Source of the DNA: Dyadobacter frigoris
Lineage (GTDB): Bacteria; Bacteroidota; Bacteroidia; Cytophagales; Spirosomataceae
DNA length: 64,000 nucleotides
NCBI RefSeq assembly: GCF_005280585.1
Contig: NZ_SZVO01000009.1
Location: 124,001 to 188,000, forward strand
Direction: 5' to 3'
How positions within the stretch are numbered: the stretch's first letter is position 1; every line of letters starts with the position of its first letter. Below the pieces are notes generated by a model. It worked only from the letters and a program-made list of their open reading frames with translations. It was not told the origin of the DNA and did not search any database. The translations under genes were made by a program, and so were the position numbers. Below are positions 18,177-27,101 of this stretch, piece after piece.

Positions 18177-21100
18177 TTAAATCAATCTCGACTCACGATC
18201 CTCTCTCTTTTTCTTTTGTTTGTAAGCAATTTTTTCAATCGCTACAAAAAGGACAGGTACTACAAAGATCGCCAGAGACGTTGCTGCAAGCATCCCTCCG
18301 AATACCGTCCAACCGATGGTTTTACGTGATTCGGCTGCTGCACCACTTGCGAATGCCAGAGGAAGTACCCCAAGAATAAAGGCAAGAGAGGTCATAATGA
18401 TTGGCCGCAAACGAAGCTGAACCGCTTCCAGTGTTGCCTTCACCAGTTCCATTCCACCATCAACCCGCTCTTTTGCAAATTCCACAATAAGAATCGCGTT
18501 TTTGGCCGCAAGCCCGATCAGTGTAATTAGACCGATCTGCGCATAAATGTTATTGGTAAGATTTGGTAGCAATGTCAGCGTAATGATCGATCCCAATGCT
18601 CCGATCGGTACTGCGAAAAGTACAGAGAATGGAATTGACCAGCTTTCGTAAAGCGCTGCAAGGAAAAGGAATACAAAAACGATTGATATTGCAAAGATTG
18701 TTGTCGTTGCATCACCCGCTTTTATTTCTTCCGAACTCATACCCGAAAATTCATAACCATAACCATCCGGAAGCGTTTCTGCTACTTCTTTAAGTGCCTG
18801 GATCGCCTGGCCGGAACTGAAACCGGGTTTTGGTACTCCGTTAATCTCAACAGACCGGTAAATATTGTAATGGGAGATAAGCGCAGGGTTTTCTACCACT
18901 TTGCTGGTAATGATCGCCGATAACGGAATCATATTACCTTGAGAGTTCCTGACATAAAATTTATTAAGCTGATCCAGATTTGAGCGGAAACTACTGTCGG
19001 CCTGCACCATTACGCGGAAGTTACGTCCGTAAAGGTTAAAGTCATTTACATACGTACTACCCAAAAGTGTAGACAGTGTATTGAAAACATCGTTGACCTG
19101 AACACCAAGCTTTTTAGTCTTGTCGCGATCTACATCAATCTGGTAAGAAGGTGTTTTTGCGTTAAAGAAAGTATAGGCCATTCCGATTTCGGGACGCTGA
19201 TTTACAGCAGCCAGGAATTTCTGAGTAACACCTTCAAACTTTTTGATATCGTCGGTACTTGTTGTTTGTTGAAGTTCAAACGTAAAACCCGATGTTTGAC
19301 CAAGACCAGGAATCGCAGGTGGAGCAATGGCAAGCACCCTTGCCTCTTTAATATCCGCGGTGTTTTTCTGAATTTGTTTAATTACAGCCTGCACGTGGTG
19401 CTCAGCTCCTTTCCGATCAGCCCAAGGCTGAAGCGTAACAAACATGGTACCTACGTTGGATTTGTTCGAAAAGCTGATAACGTTAAGACCTGCAAGTCCA
19501 CCGACCGTTTTTATTTCCGGGATTGCCTGCACACGCTTCATAACTTCCTTAATCATCGCAATGTTACGGGTCGTTGAAGCACCTTCCTGCATTTCATAGG
19601 TTACAAAAAGACGTCCTTCATCTTCAACCGGAATAAAACCGGAAGGTTTGTTTTTGAACAAAAACACAAGTCCAACAATCAGACAAACCATCATGATAAT
19701 CACGTAAGGTGTTCCTTTAATCCATTTGGAAACTCCTCTCGTGTAAGCGTGTGAAACGCGGTCGAACCACTTGTTGAATTTGTCGAAGAATTTTTCAAGC
19801 CAGTTCTTTTTCTCGTTTGCACCTTTTGTTGGTTTAAGCATCATCGCACAAAGTGCTGGTGTCAATGAAAGGGCTACAAAGGCTGAAAGAAGTACAGAAA
19901 CCGCAATGGTAATAGCGAACTGCTGATAAAGACGACCCACAATACCGGGTACAAAACTTACCGGAACGAATACAGCTGCAAGAATAAGTGCGATTGCAAT
20001 AACAGGACCTGATATCTCATCCATCGCTTTCTTGGTTGCAGCTTTGGGTGACATTCGGCCGTGGTCAATATTATGCTGTACGGCCTCGACCACCACAATC
20101 GCATCATCCACCACAATACCGATGGCTAGTACGAAGGCGAAAAGTGTCAGCGTATTGATCGTAAATCCAAAAGGAATAAAGAATATAAATGTTCCGATCA
20201 AAGATACCGGAATCGCAAGGATAGGAATCAATGTGGCGCGCCAGTTCTGAAGGAAAAGGAATACCACGATTACCACCAGAATCATCGCTTCGGCAAATGT
20301 ATGTAATACTTCTTCAATAGAAACCCGTACAACAGAAGCGGTTTCAACAGGGATTACGAAATCAATATCTTTTGGAAACGTTTTCTTCATCTCCGCCAGT
20401 GCTGCCATAATGCCATCATAGGTATCAAGTGCATTGGCACCCGGCGCCTGGTAAATCAAAACAAAAGCTGCCGGTTTTCCGTTAACAAAAGCATTGGCAT
20501 TATAATCAAATTTACCAAGCTCTACACGTGCCACATCTTTCAGATAAACGACACTTCCTTCGGTAGGAGACGAACGTACGATAATATTGTTAAACTGTTC
20601 TTCGGTATTCAAACGGCTATTGGTAAGTACACTATATTCAAAAGCCTGCGCAGTTGGCTGAGGAGTTGCTCCCACGGTACCTGCTGCAATCTGAAGGTTG
20701 TTTTCTGCCAGAGAGGCGGTAATATCCGAAGGCGTCATATTTAAGTTCGCCAGCTTTTCGGGATTCAGCCAGATACGCATACCAAAGTCATCCGCACGCG
20801 AAACAATATCACCTACACCTTTTACACGCTGAATTCTGTCTTTCAGATAAATGTTGGCATAGTTACCAATAAACTGGGCACTGTGCGTTCCTTTTGGGGA
20901 ATACAAAGCAACGGCAACCATAATGGCCGGTTGTCTTTTACGTACTGTAAGACCCAATCTTTTTACAACATCCGGAAGCGCAGGTTCAGCCACACTCACA
21001 CGGTTTTGCACGTCAAGAGCGGCAATGTTAACGTCAGTACCAATATCAAAAACAACGTTAATACTACTTTGTCCGCTGCTTGTACTGTTCGAAGACATAT

Positions 21101-21332
21101 AACTCATACCGGGCGTACCATTCACCTGCGTTTCAATAGCGGTAGTTGTGGTCTGCTCGACCGTCTGGGCGTCGGCCCCGGTGAAGACACCTGAAATGGT
21201 CACCGTCGGCGGCGTTACGTCCGGATACTGTGCAACGGGCAGCGTTGTTAATGAAATAAGGCCTACCAGTACAAGTACGATTGAAGCAACAATCGCTGTA
21301 ACAGGCCTTTTTATAAAAATATCTGCAATCAT
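18177..21332 (-). CDS. RND efflux transporter inner-membrane pump (AcrB/HAE1 type)
   Basis: 1051 residues, the standard length of hydrophobic/amphiphilic efflux RND pumps. It opens with MIADIFIKRPVTAIVASIV, a hallmark of the family, and shows the proton-relay helix GIVVDDAIVVVEAVQ (about 400) and the second-half counterpart LIGLAAKNAILIVEFAKE. Twelve membrane helices and two large periplasmic loops are evident. It exports drugs, detergents or metabolites from periplasm and inner membrane, driven by protons, through the adaptor and TolC-type channel encoded next to it. It is the last gene of the tetR-tolC-adaptor-RND operon. Confidence 0.96.
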   Translation of the reverse strand: MIADIFIKRPVTAIVASIVLVLVGLISLTTLPVAQYPDVTPPTVTISGVFTGADAQTVEQTTTTAIETQVNGTPGMSYMSSNSTSSGQSSINVVFDIGTDVNIAALDVQNRVSVAEPALPDVVKRLGLTVRKRQPAIMVAVALYSPKGTHSAQFIGNYANIYLKDRIQRVKGVGDIVSRADDFGMRIWLNPEKLANLNMTPSDITASLAENNLQIAAGTVGATPQPTAQAFEYSVLTNSRLNTEEQFNNIIVRSSPTEGSVVYLKDVARVELGKFDYNANAFVNGKPAAFVLIYQAPGANALDTYDGIMAALAEMKKTFPKDIDFVIPVETASVVRVSIEEVLHTFAEAMILVVIVVFLFLQNWRATLIPILAIPVSLIGTFIFFIPFGFTINTLTLFAFVLAIGIVVDDAIVVVEAVQHNIDHGRMSPKAATKKAMDEISGPVIAIALILAAVFVPVSFVPGIVGRLYQQFAITIAVSVLLSAFVALSLTPALCAMMLKPTKGANEKKNWLEKFFDKFNKWFDRVSHAYTRGVSKWIKGTPYVIIMMVCLIVGLVFLFKNKPSGFIPVEDEGRLFVTYEMQEGASTTRNIAMIKEVMKRVQAIPEIKTVGGLAGLNVISFSNKSNVGTMFVTLQPWADRKGAEHHVQAVIKQIQKNTADIKEARVLAIAPPAIPGLGQTSGFTFELQQTTSTDDIKKFEGVTQKFLAAVNQRPEIGMAYTFFNAKTPSYQIDVDRDKTKKLGVQVNDVFNTLSTLLGSTYVNDFNLYGRNFRVMVQADSSFRSNLDQLNKFYVRNSQGNMIPLSAIITSKVVENPALISHYNIYRSVEINGVPKPGFSSGQAIQALKEVAETLPDGYGYEFSGMSSEEIKAGDATTTIFAISIVFVFLFLAALYESWSIPFSVLFAVPIGALGSIITLTLLPNLTNNIYAQIGLITLIGLAAKNAILIVEFAKERVDGGMELVKATLEAVQLRLRPIIMTSLAFILGVLPLAFASGAAAESRKTIGWTVFGGMLAATSLAIFVVPVLFVAIEKIAYKQKKKREDRESRLI

Positions 21333-21398
21333 TTTTTTAGTATTTAAGGAAGTCAGAAGGAGGCTGACATAAATAATATCAAGTCCTGTTTATCTATC

Positions 21399-22538
21399 TT
21401 ATTTTTTTGCAGGGGCTGCTGCTGCTGCCGGCGGTGTTCCCGTAGAAATGGTTGCTCCTTCACGTAGATTCTGAACGCCTTCAACAGCAATTTTTTCTCC
21501 TGCTTTAAGACCTTCTTTTACAATAATGTTCGTGCCAATTGGCTCTCCTAACGTAAGTTTCCGCTGACTAACTTTACTGGAATCGGCTGCTACATATACG
21601 AAAAATTCACCCAACTGCTCAGTAACTGCCTTGTACGGAATTAGTACGGCACCTTTTGAAGCAGTATTTAAAACTCTCACCGTCCCTGTCATGCCGGTAC
21701 GAAGCATATTATCTTTATTCGGGAAAGTTAAACGTGTTTTGATCGAACCTGTCTGAGGATCAACGGCACGGTCGATCAAAAGAATTTTTCCCGGATAAGG
21801 ATATATCTGTGTTCCAAAAGCAATAGTGAAAGTTGAATCAGAAGATTTTGCGTTTTTTAGAAGATTTGTAAAACGATAGATTTCTTTTTGGTCAACATTG
21901 AAATCAACTGCAAGCTGTCCATCGGTAGAAACTGTGTTCAAAACCGTTTGTCCCGCTGTTACTGCCGCACCTGCTTTTACAAGTGAAATACCGATCACAC
22001 CATCAAACGGAGCGAAAACTTTGGTATAACGAACGCTTGTGTTCGCTGCTGCAATGCTGGCTCTGGCTGCATCTTCCTGTTTTTTTGCTACTTCAAGTGC
22101 AGCATCAGCATTGTCTACAAGCTGTTTTGCAACTGCATCGTTTTTATCAAGTTCATGATAACGATCCGCATCTTTTTGTGCCTTAACCGTGTTTGCTTTT
22201 TGTACGTTCAAAGTGGCAACTGCCTGATCGTAATTAGCAGAATAAAGCTGAGCATCTACTGTGTAAAGCAATTGTCCCTTTCTTACTCTTGCTCCATCCT
22301 GAAAATGAATGCCTGTGATAAAACCAGTCACCTGAGGGCGAAGCTCAACTACATTCAGAGCCGTTACGCTGGCAGGGTATTGATCATGATAGACTGCATC
22401 CGTGGATTTTACTTCTTCCAAAGTTACATTAACCGCCGGTGGACCTTGCTGACCGGCCTGTTCGTTCTTTTTTGCACAGGAAACCATTACCAAAACTGAT
22501 AATGCCGCTGTATAATATTTTGTTGAATTTAAAAACAT
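21399..22538 (-). CDS. RND efflux periplasmic adaptor (membrane fusion protein), lipoprotein
   Basis: 379 residues. The signal peptide ends at a lipobox with Cys21 (VMVSCAKKN), so the adaptor is lipid-anchored. The order barrel-sandwich hybrid (ELRPQVTGFITGIHFQDGARVRKGQLLY), helical hairpin (about 105-170), lipoyl half and beta-barrel (about 200-290) is that of AcrA-like proteins. It bridges the RND pump and the TolC-like channel. It lies 66 bases upstream of the pump gene and 22 bases after the channel gene on the same strand. An alanine/proline-rich tail ends the protein. Confidence 0.95.
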   Translation of the reverse strand: MFLNSTKYYTAALSVLVMVSCAKKNEQAGQQGPPAVNVTLEEVKSTDAVYHDQYPASVTALNVVELRPQVTGFITGIHFQDGARVRKGQLLYTVDAQLYSANYDQAVATLNVQKANTVKAQKDADRYHELDKNDAVAKQLVDNADAALEVAKKQEDAARASIAAANTSVRYTKVFAPFDGVIGISLVKAGAAVTAGQTVLNTVSTDGQLAVDFNVDQKEIYRFTNLLKNAKSSDSTFTIAFGTQIYPYPGKILLIDRAVDPQTGSIKTRLTFPNKDNMLRTGMTGTVRVLNTASKGAVLIPYKAVTEQLGEFFVYVAADSSKVSQRKLTLGEPIGTNIIVKEGLKAGEKIAVEGVQNLREGATISTGTPPAAAAAPAKK

Positions 22539-22560
22539 GGTATCAAAGGGATTTCAATAA

Positions 22561-23928
22561 TTAATAGTTTAACTGGCCCAGGGCTTTTTGTACGTCGATC
22601 TTATTGGCTAACACCTGATAGAGTGCGTTGTAATAATTAATTCTGGCCAGACGAAGATCGGTTTCAGAGGTAATTACTTCCAGATATGTTTTGATACCTG
22701 ATTTATATTGAAGCTGGATCACATCATATACTTCTTTTGCCAGGTCAACATTGTCTTTCTGAGCCAGCAGTGTAGCGAGACTCCCTTTATAATACCCAAG
22801 GGCATTGGCATATTCAGAATTGACATTATTTTTCAGGTTCGTTATGTCAAGATTGGTTCTCTTTAACTGCCACTCTGCAGAGTTGATATTATACTTTCTT
22901 TTTCCACCTTGAAACAGGGGTAAGCTTAAAGTTACCGTAGCGAAAGATTGAGGATAGTTATTGTAGTAAAGATCTCCAAACTTGTTGTTCTGGTAGTTTA
23001 AGTTATAAGCTCCGTTGGCCGCAATCGTTGGAAGGAAACTCATTTTGTTATAACTAAGATTGGACTCCTGAAGTCTTTTCTGTGTTGTCAAAAGTTGATA
23101 TTCAATTCTGGAATTCACATCCGGTCCCTGAATGGTATCAATCAACATTTCTCTTTCCATTTGAAGACTGTCGTAGCTGATCTTTAATTCTTTTTCAACC
23201 GGATAACCCATCAGTGATTTAAGATATTCGAGTTTTCCCTTCAAAATATCCTCGTTGCTTTTCTTGGATGCCTTGGTATTGTTAAGAGAAATCATCGCTC
23301 TTTTGTAGTCAATCTTGTCCGTCACACCCGATTTGTACTGGTTCTTTGCATCCTGAAGACTTCTTTCCAAACGAACAATATCTTCCTGGGAAACATAGAT
23401 TTGCTGCGAAGTTGCCAGCACGTCATAAAACGCTTTGGAAACATTTACTGCAAGATCAACTTTGTTTGCCGTTGTAGTCTGGCTCGCCTGAAGCTGTACA
23501 TCCCCGCGGGTTCTTTTGGCAAGAAGCACATCACGGTTGAAAATTGCCTGTGAAAGCGTAAACTGGGCAGCAGAAGTATTATTCACACCAAGTTTTACAG
23601 GGTTTCCTGCAATAATACTCGTCTGAATTAAAAAGTTGTGCTGCAAATTGTAATTGAAATTGATTTGCGGATACCAGTCAGCCAGTTTTGTTTTAACTGT
23701 ATTTTCTGTAATACGTTCATCAATAACAGATTGGCGAATTAATGGCTGGTTTTTCATAGCATACTGGATTATTTCTTCCAGCGTTCCGTTTGAAATCGAA
23801 CCTTGCTCAGTGCCTTCCGTTGCAGTGATGACCTTAAACTGGGCAGCTGCAAATAGGGGCGAAAGTAGCAAAAGTGTAATACTAAGTGCTAAAAGCCTTA
23901 TCGTTTTAGCGTTATAATAACAATTCAT
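22561..23928 (-). CDS. TolC-family outer membrane efflux channel
   Basis: 455 residues with a signal peptide (cleavage near AAAQF, about 29) and the duplicated outer-membrane-efflux-protein domains: long helical stretches rich in Gln, Asn and Ala, with LSQAIFNRD and ATVTLSLPLFQGGKRKYNIN as the two repeat hallmarks. It forms the trimeric exit duct for the RND system. In many gamma-proteobacterial operons the channel gene is last or elsewhere; here it precedes the adaptor, the usual order in Bacteroidota. The TetR gene is 72 bases upstream on the same strand. Confidence 0.94.
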   Translation of the reverse strand: MNCYYNAKTIRLLALSITLLLLSPLFAAAQFKVITATEGTEQGSISNGTLEEIIQYAMKNQPLIRQSVIDERITENTVKTKLADWYPQINFNYNLQHNFLIQTSIIAGNPVKLGVNNTSAAQFTLSQAIFNRDVLLAKRTRGDVQLQASQTTTANKVDLAVNVSKAFYDVLATSQQIYVSQEDIVRLERSLQDAKNQYKSGVTDKIDYKRAMISLNNTKASKKSNEDILKGKLEYLKSLMGYPVEKELKISYDSLQMEREMLIDTIQGPDVNSRIEYQLLTTQKRLQESNLSYNKMSFLPTIAANGAYNLNYQNNKFGDLYYNNYPQSFATVTLSLPLFQGGKRKYNINSAEWQLKRTNLDITNLKNNVNSEYANALGYYKGSLATLLAQKDNVDLAKEVYDVIQLQYKSGIKTYLEVITSETDLRLARINYYNALYQVLANKIDVQKALGQLNY

Positions 23929-24000
23929 GAAAAAGAGAACGTTAATTGGATAATGATAAAAATGGTGTTAAATGCATTCAGGGGTTAGTCTATTTTAGCT

Positions 24001-24657
24001 CTAACCGTCAATTGTGTGGTTTAATTCCTGAACAAGCGTGAAGCGAAAAAATTTTTTGAGGTGAACACTTAAATTTTGCCTAAGATGATTTTCCAATTCC
24101 TCCTGCGTAGCATTTTGAAGGCCGTGGACTTTTCGGTAAAAACGCTGCGTACTAATTGCTTGATTGATAGTGCCGAAAAGTGTCGTTGAAAGCATCAATA
24201 CATCGACATCACTTTTAAATTCGCCGGTCTGCTGCCCTTCCTGAATGATTTTTTTCATCGCAGCAAGGTTGTTGCTCTTCATTTCATCCAGCAGATCAGA
24301 GATTATCACAGTTCGGGAATCACCTGCCAGCTGCTCGCGTAAAACAATGTTGTGAAAGCAGTGTTTTTCTATCAAACGGTTAAGAACCCAATCGATCATC
24401 AGGTTTACTTTCTGGACTGGCGACAGATCCAGGTCTTTTAAAAGATTATCAAGTTTTGATATAAACTCGTGCGAACGAAGGGCAAAAAGTGCTTCAATGA
24501 GTTTTTCTTTTGAACCGAAATAATAGGATATCATCGACACATTTACCTCTGCTTCCTGGGAAATATCTCGGATGGAGGTGCCGGAAAACCCTTTTTCGGC
24601 GAATAGCTTTTCGGCTACTTCAATAATCTTTAACTGCTTTGGATTGTATTTCATCAT
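24001..24657 (-). CDS. TetR-family repressor of the efflux operon
   Basis: 218 residues. The N-terminal TetR helix-turn-helix (about 10-58) reads AEKLFAEKGFSGTSIRDISQEAEVNVSMISYYFGSKEKL in pattern, a very typical instance, followed by an all-helical ligand-binding domain with no assigned ligand. It is the first gene of a four-gene minus-strand unit with the TolC, adaptor and RND genes. Its promoter (TTTG-N19-TACCTTTG) is overlapped by one palindrome and flanked by a second, so autorepression relieved by pump substrates is the natural reading. The regulator call is firm; the inducer is unknown. Confidence 0.94.
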   Translation of the reverse strand: MMKYNPKQLKIIEVAEKLFAEKGFSGTSIRDISQEAEVNVSMISYYFGSKEKLIEALFALRSHEFISKLDNLLKDLDLSPVQKVNLMIDWVLNRLIEKHCFHNIVLREQLAGDSRTVIISDLLDEMKSNNLAAMKKIIQEGQQTGEFKSDVDVLMLSTTLFGTINQAISTQRFYRKVHGLQNATQEELENHLRQNLSVHLKKFFRFTLVQELNHTIDG

Positions 24658-24701
24658 GGCTTTACCGGCACTTTATAGTACGCAAATGCCAGGTAACAGG
24701 G

Positions 24702-24732
24702 CAAAGGTAGACGAATAAAAAATTAAATCAAA
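24702..24732 (-). promoter_or_regulatory. promoter of the tetR-efflux operon (TTTG-N19-TACCTTTG)
   Basis: On the minus strand TTTG (24732-24729), a 19-base spacer and TACCTTTG (24709-24702) match both halves of the Bacteroidota consensus. The leader before the ATG at 24657 would be about 40 bases. Confidence 0.7.
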
Positions 24733-24765
24733 CGTTTGTTTGAAAAAATCAAACACTTATTTGAT
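24728..24765. promoter_or_regulatory. two TetR-type operator palindromes
   Basis: TCAAAC-N4-GTTTGA at 24728-24743 overlaps the -33 element; ATCAAA-N6-TTTGAT at 24748-24765 is the second. The TCAAA half-sites begin 21 bp apart, two helical turns, so two dimers would bind the same DNA face. The position explains repression by occlusion. Confidence 0.65.
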
Positions 24766-24825
24766 TAATAGAAATTAATATTTGTATAAGACAAATTGGA
24801 GGAAAAATAATGAATTGAATAAATA

Positions 24826-26538
24826 TTATACCGCAGTTTCAGGGGTTGGATTGTTGTCAGATTGGGGCCATATTTTTTCAATAATAAAAGCAAAACCAAT
24901 AACAAGCACGCAGCCAATTAAATTGAGCCATAAAAATGCGGTAAGATCTTTCCAATAACTGAGCACGACAAAAATTTCACCTAATACTGCCGCATAAAAA
25001 ACAGCCCTGCCGCCAATCGTTTTGAAATAAAATGCGACCAGAAAAATTCCCAGAATAACACCGTAAAACAAAGAACCTAAAACATTAACTGCCTCAATCA
25101 TACTACCCAAACGGCTTGCATACTGGGCAACAACAATACAGAAAATCCCCCAGAAAAAAGTAGCCCAGCGTGAAGCTTTTACATAATCTATATCTTCATT
25201 ATCCTTGTGGTACATCCGCTTATAAATATCCATAACTGTACAGGAAGCCAGTGAATTGTAGGCCGCAGCAACCGAACCCATTGATGCCAGAAGAATAACA
25301 GCAATCAAGAGTCCGAGCATCCCGACCGGCAAATAATCAATCACAAAACGAAGAAAGATATAATTTACATCATTCACTTCTCCGCCATTGGCTTTGGATA
25401 AAAGCGTTTGTGCTTTGCCACGAACTTCTTTTACCTTGTTTTCGTCAGCGGCCAAAATGGTACGTGCTTTATCCACTGCTGCCTCATCTTCTTTGTTAAG
25501 CGCGCTTGTCAGAGCCAGTACGTGCGGCCTCTTTTCTTTTTGGATTAATGCGTGCTGATCTTCAAGCGTTTTGAAATCCTGGGCAAATTCGGTTTTTCTG
25601 ATTTTATCTACTTCTACCTGATTGAAAAATAAAGGCGGATTGGTAAATTGATAAAAGGCGAAAACCAGTACCCCAACCAAAAGAATCAAAAATTGCATCG
25701 GTATTTTTAACAATCCGTTCATAGCCAGGCCAAGTTTGCTCTGACCTTCCGAGCTTCCGGTAAGATATCTTCCAACCTGCGATTGGTCTGTTCCAAAATA
25801 GGAAAGCTGCAAAAAGAAACCTCCGATAAGACCCGACCATACATTATAACGGTTGTTCAAATCAAAACTGAAATCGATCAGATTGGTTTTTCCCATTTTC
25901 CCGGCAACATGCAGCGCGTCGGAAAAAGAAACATCATCCGGTAAAAGTTTTACAACCATAAAACCGGCAATGACCATACCCACGGTAACAATACCCATTT
26001 GCTGCAAATGCGTATGCGAAACAGCCTGCGCGCCACCTGAAACGGTGTAAAGCATCACAATTCCACCTGAAATAATATTGGTAAGTGTGATATCCCAGCC
26101 AAGAATTGATGACAAAATCAGCGAAGGCGCGTAAATGGAAAGTCCTGTGGAAAGCCCTCTTTGTAAAAGGAAAAGAAAGGAAGTCAGCGTACGGGTTCTC
26201 AGGTCAAAACGGCCTTCCAGAAATTCATAGGCGGTAAATATTTTCAGCTTGCCAAACTTGGGTACAAAGGTGATACAAAGCACAACCATCGCCAGCGGCA
26301 ACCCGAAATAAAACTGCACAAACCGCATCCCGTCCGTATAGGCCTGTCCCGGTGCTGAAAGAAAGGTAATGGCACTGGCCTGAGTTGCCATCAGTGACAA
26401 AGTGACGTGATACCAGGGAAGTGATTTATTGGCAAGAAGATAGGAATCAATACTACTATTTTCACGGCTTTTGTAAATACCGTAAGCGACAATAAACGTA
26501 AGCGTTAAAGAAAGTACAATCCAGTCAAGATAGCTCAT
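24826..26538 (-). CDS. sodium:solute symporter family protein
   Basis: 570 residues from the ATG at 26538, which overlaps the stop of a 47-residue ORF; the longer frame upstream merely reads through that ORF. About 13 membrane helices show SSS-family features (ATQASAITFLSAPGQAY near 51, YEFLEGRFDLRTRTLTS near 104, SYFGTDQSQVGRYLTG near 246). Residues about 300-392 form a hydrophilic, Lys/Glu/Ala-rich helical insertion between two membrane helices, longer than usual. It should couple sodium import to uptake of a sugar, amino acid or carboxylate; the substrate is not readable. Confidence 0.92.
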   Translation of the reverse strand: MSYLDWIVLSLTLTFIVAYGIYKSRENSSIDSYLLANKSLPWYHVTLSLMATQASAITFLSAPGQAYTDGMRFVQFYFGLPLAMVVLCITFVPKFGKLKIFTAYEFLEGRFDLRTRTLTSFLFLLQRGLSTGLSIYAPSLILSSILGWDITLTNIISGGIVMLYTVSGGAQAVSHTHLQQMGIVTVGMVIAGFMVVKLLPDDVSFSDALHVAGKMGKTNLIDFSFDLNNRYNVWSGLIGGFFLQLSYFGTDQSQVGRYLTGSSEGQSKLGLAMNGLLKIPMQFLILLVGVLVFAFYQFTNPPLFFNQVEVDKIRKTEFAQDFKTLEDQHALIQKEKRPHVLALTSALNKEDEAAVDKARTILAADENKVKEVRGKAQTLLSKANGGEVNDVNYIFLRFVIDYLPVGMLGLLIAVILLASMGSVAAAYNSLASCTVMDIYKRMYHKDNEDIDYVKASRWATFFWGIFCIVVAQYASRLGSMIEAVNVLGSLFYGVILGIFLVAFYFKTIGGRAVFYAAVLGEIFVVLSYWKDLTAFLWLNLIGCVLVIGFAFIIEKIWPQSDNNPTPETAV

Positions 26539-26678
26539 TCGAAGTGGGTCATAAACAGATAAAAAAGAGCAATAAGCACTACCAATGTAGCAATCAGCAG
26601 TTTGTAGAGCTGTGGCCAAGAACTTACAAATGGTGGTAAACCATCACGGTCCGGGTCAGTGCTTTCTTTTTTATCCAT
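26535..26678 (-). CDS. 47-residue membrane protein, partner of the symporter (small ORF)
   Basis: ATG at 26678, TGA at 26537-26535, overlapping the symporter ATG by 4 bases (ATGA). The product has a charged N-terminus (MDKKESTDPDRDG), a WPQLYKLLIA stretch and one membrane helix (about 25-43). The 4-base overlap and the soluble-then-helix pattern argue for a real, translationally coupled gene. Small companion proteins upstream of transporters are known in several families; its role here, assembly or regulation, is inferred from position. Confidence 0.65.
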   Translation of the reverse strand: MDKKESTDPDRDGLPPFVSSWPQLYKLLIATLVVLIALFYLFMTHFE

Positions 26679-27101
26679 TATAAAGGTTCAGGGTTTTGTT
26701 TGACAGCAGTTTTTACTGTTTTGCAAAAATAGAACGGTTTTTTGTTTGTTTTAGCATATAAATCCTGATGAGCAGGTCCATTAGCATTTGTTAACAAGTT
26801 GTAATGTAAAATGCCAATCGCCATTTCTCCATTACTGAAACGTCAATATTTGAGATCATTGTTTGATTGTAGAAAAGATTGGTCAACGAAATCAAAATCG
26901 TTGTCTTTCATGGTCAGCTGTTCTTTTTTCGCCACAATTGTTATAAAAACATGGTTTAACGAGTTAATTAAGCCTTTTTTTGGACATATAAAGTAGTAAA
27001 CAATTGGATCTTCTTAGTTTATTCACAGTTTTACTCAGCTTGTTTCAATTGGTGACTTAGGTATAGTTGTTTGGTCTTATTGGCAAATCAAACAACTAAA
27101 A
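26679..27101. other. 423-base divergent intergenic region
   Basis: It separates the symporter unit (minus) from the coiled-coil barrel gene (plus). On the minus strand TATTTTTG (26731-26724) is an exact -7 match 46 bases before the small ORF, but no TTTG is found at the right distance upstream. A 61-codon open frame at 26811-26996 has no supporting features. I see no RNA gene here. Confidence 0.4.

Noticed and set aside
26539..26619. N-terminal extension of the sodium symporter
   Set aside because: This stretch is the coding sequence of a separate 47-residue ORF in another frame; the symporter ATG at 26538 overlaps that ORF's stop by ATGA.
26811..26996. 61-codon ORF in the intergenic region
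   Set aside because: It has no recognisable features and no operon link; it looks like a chance frame in AT-rich DNA.
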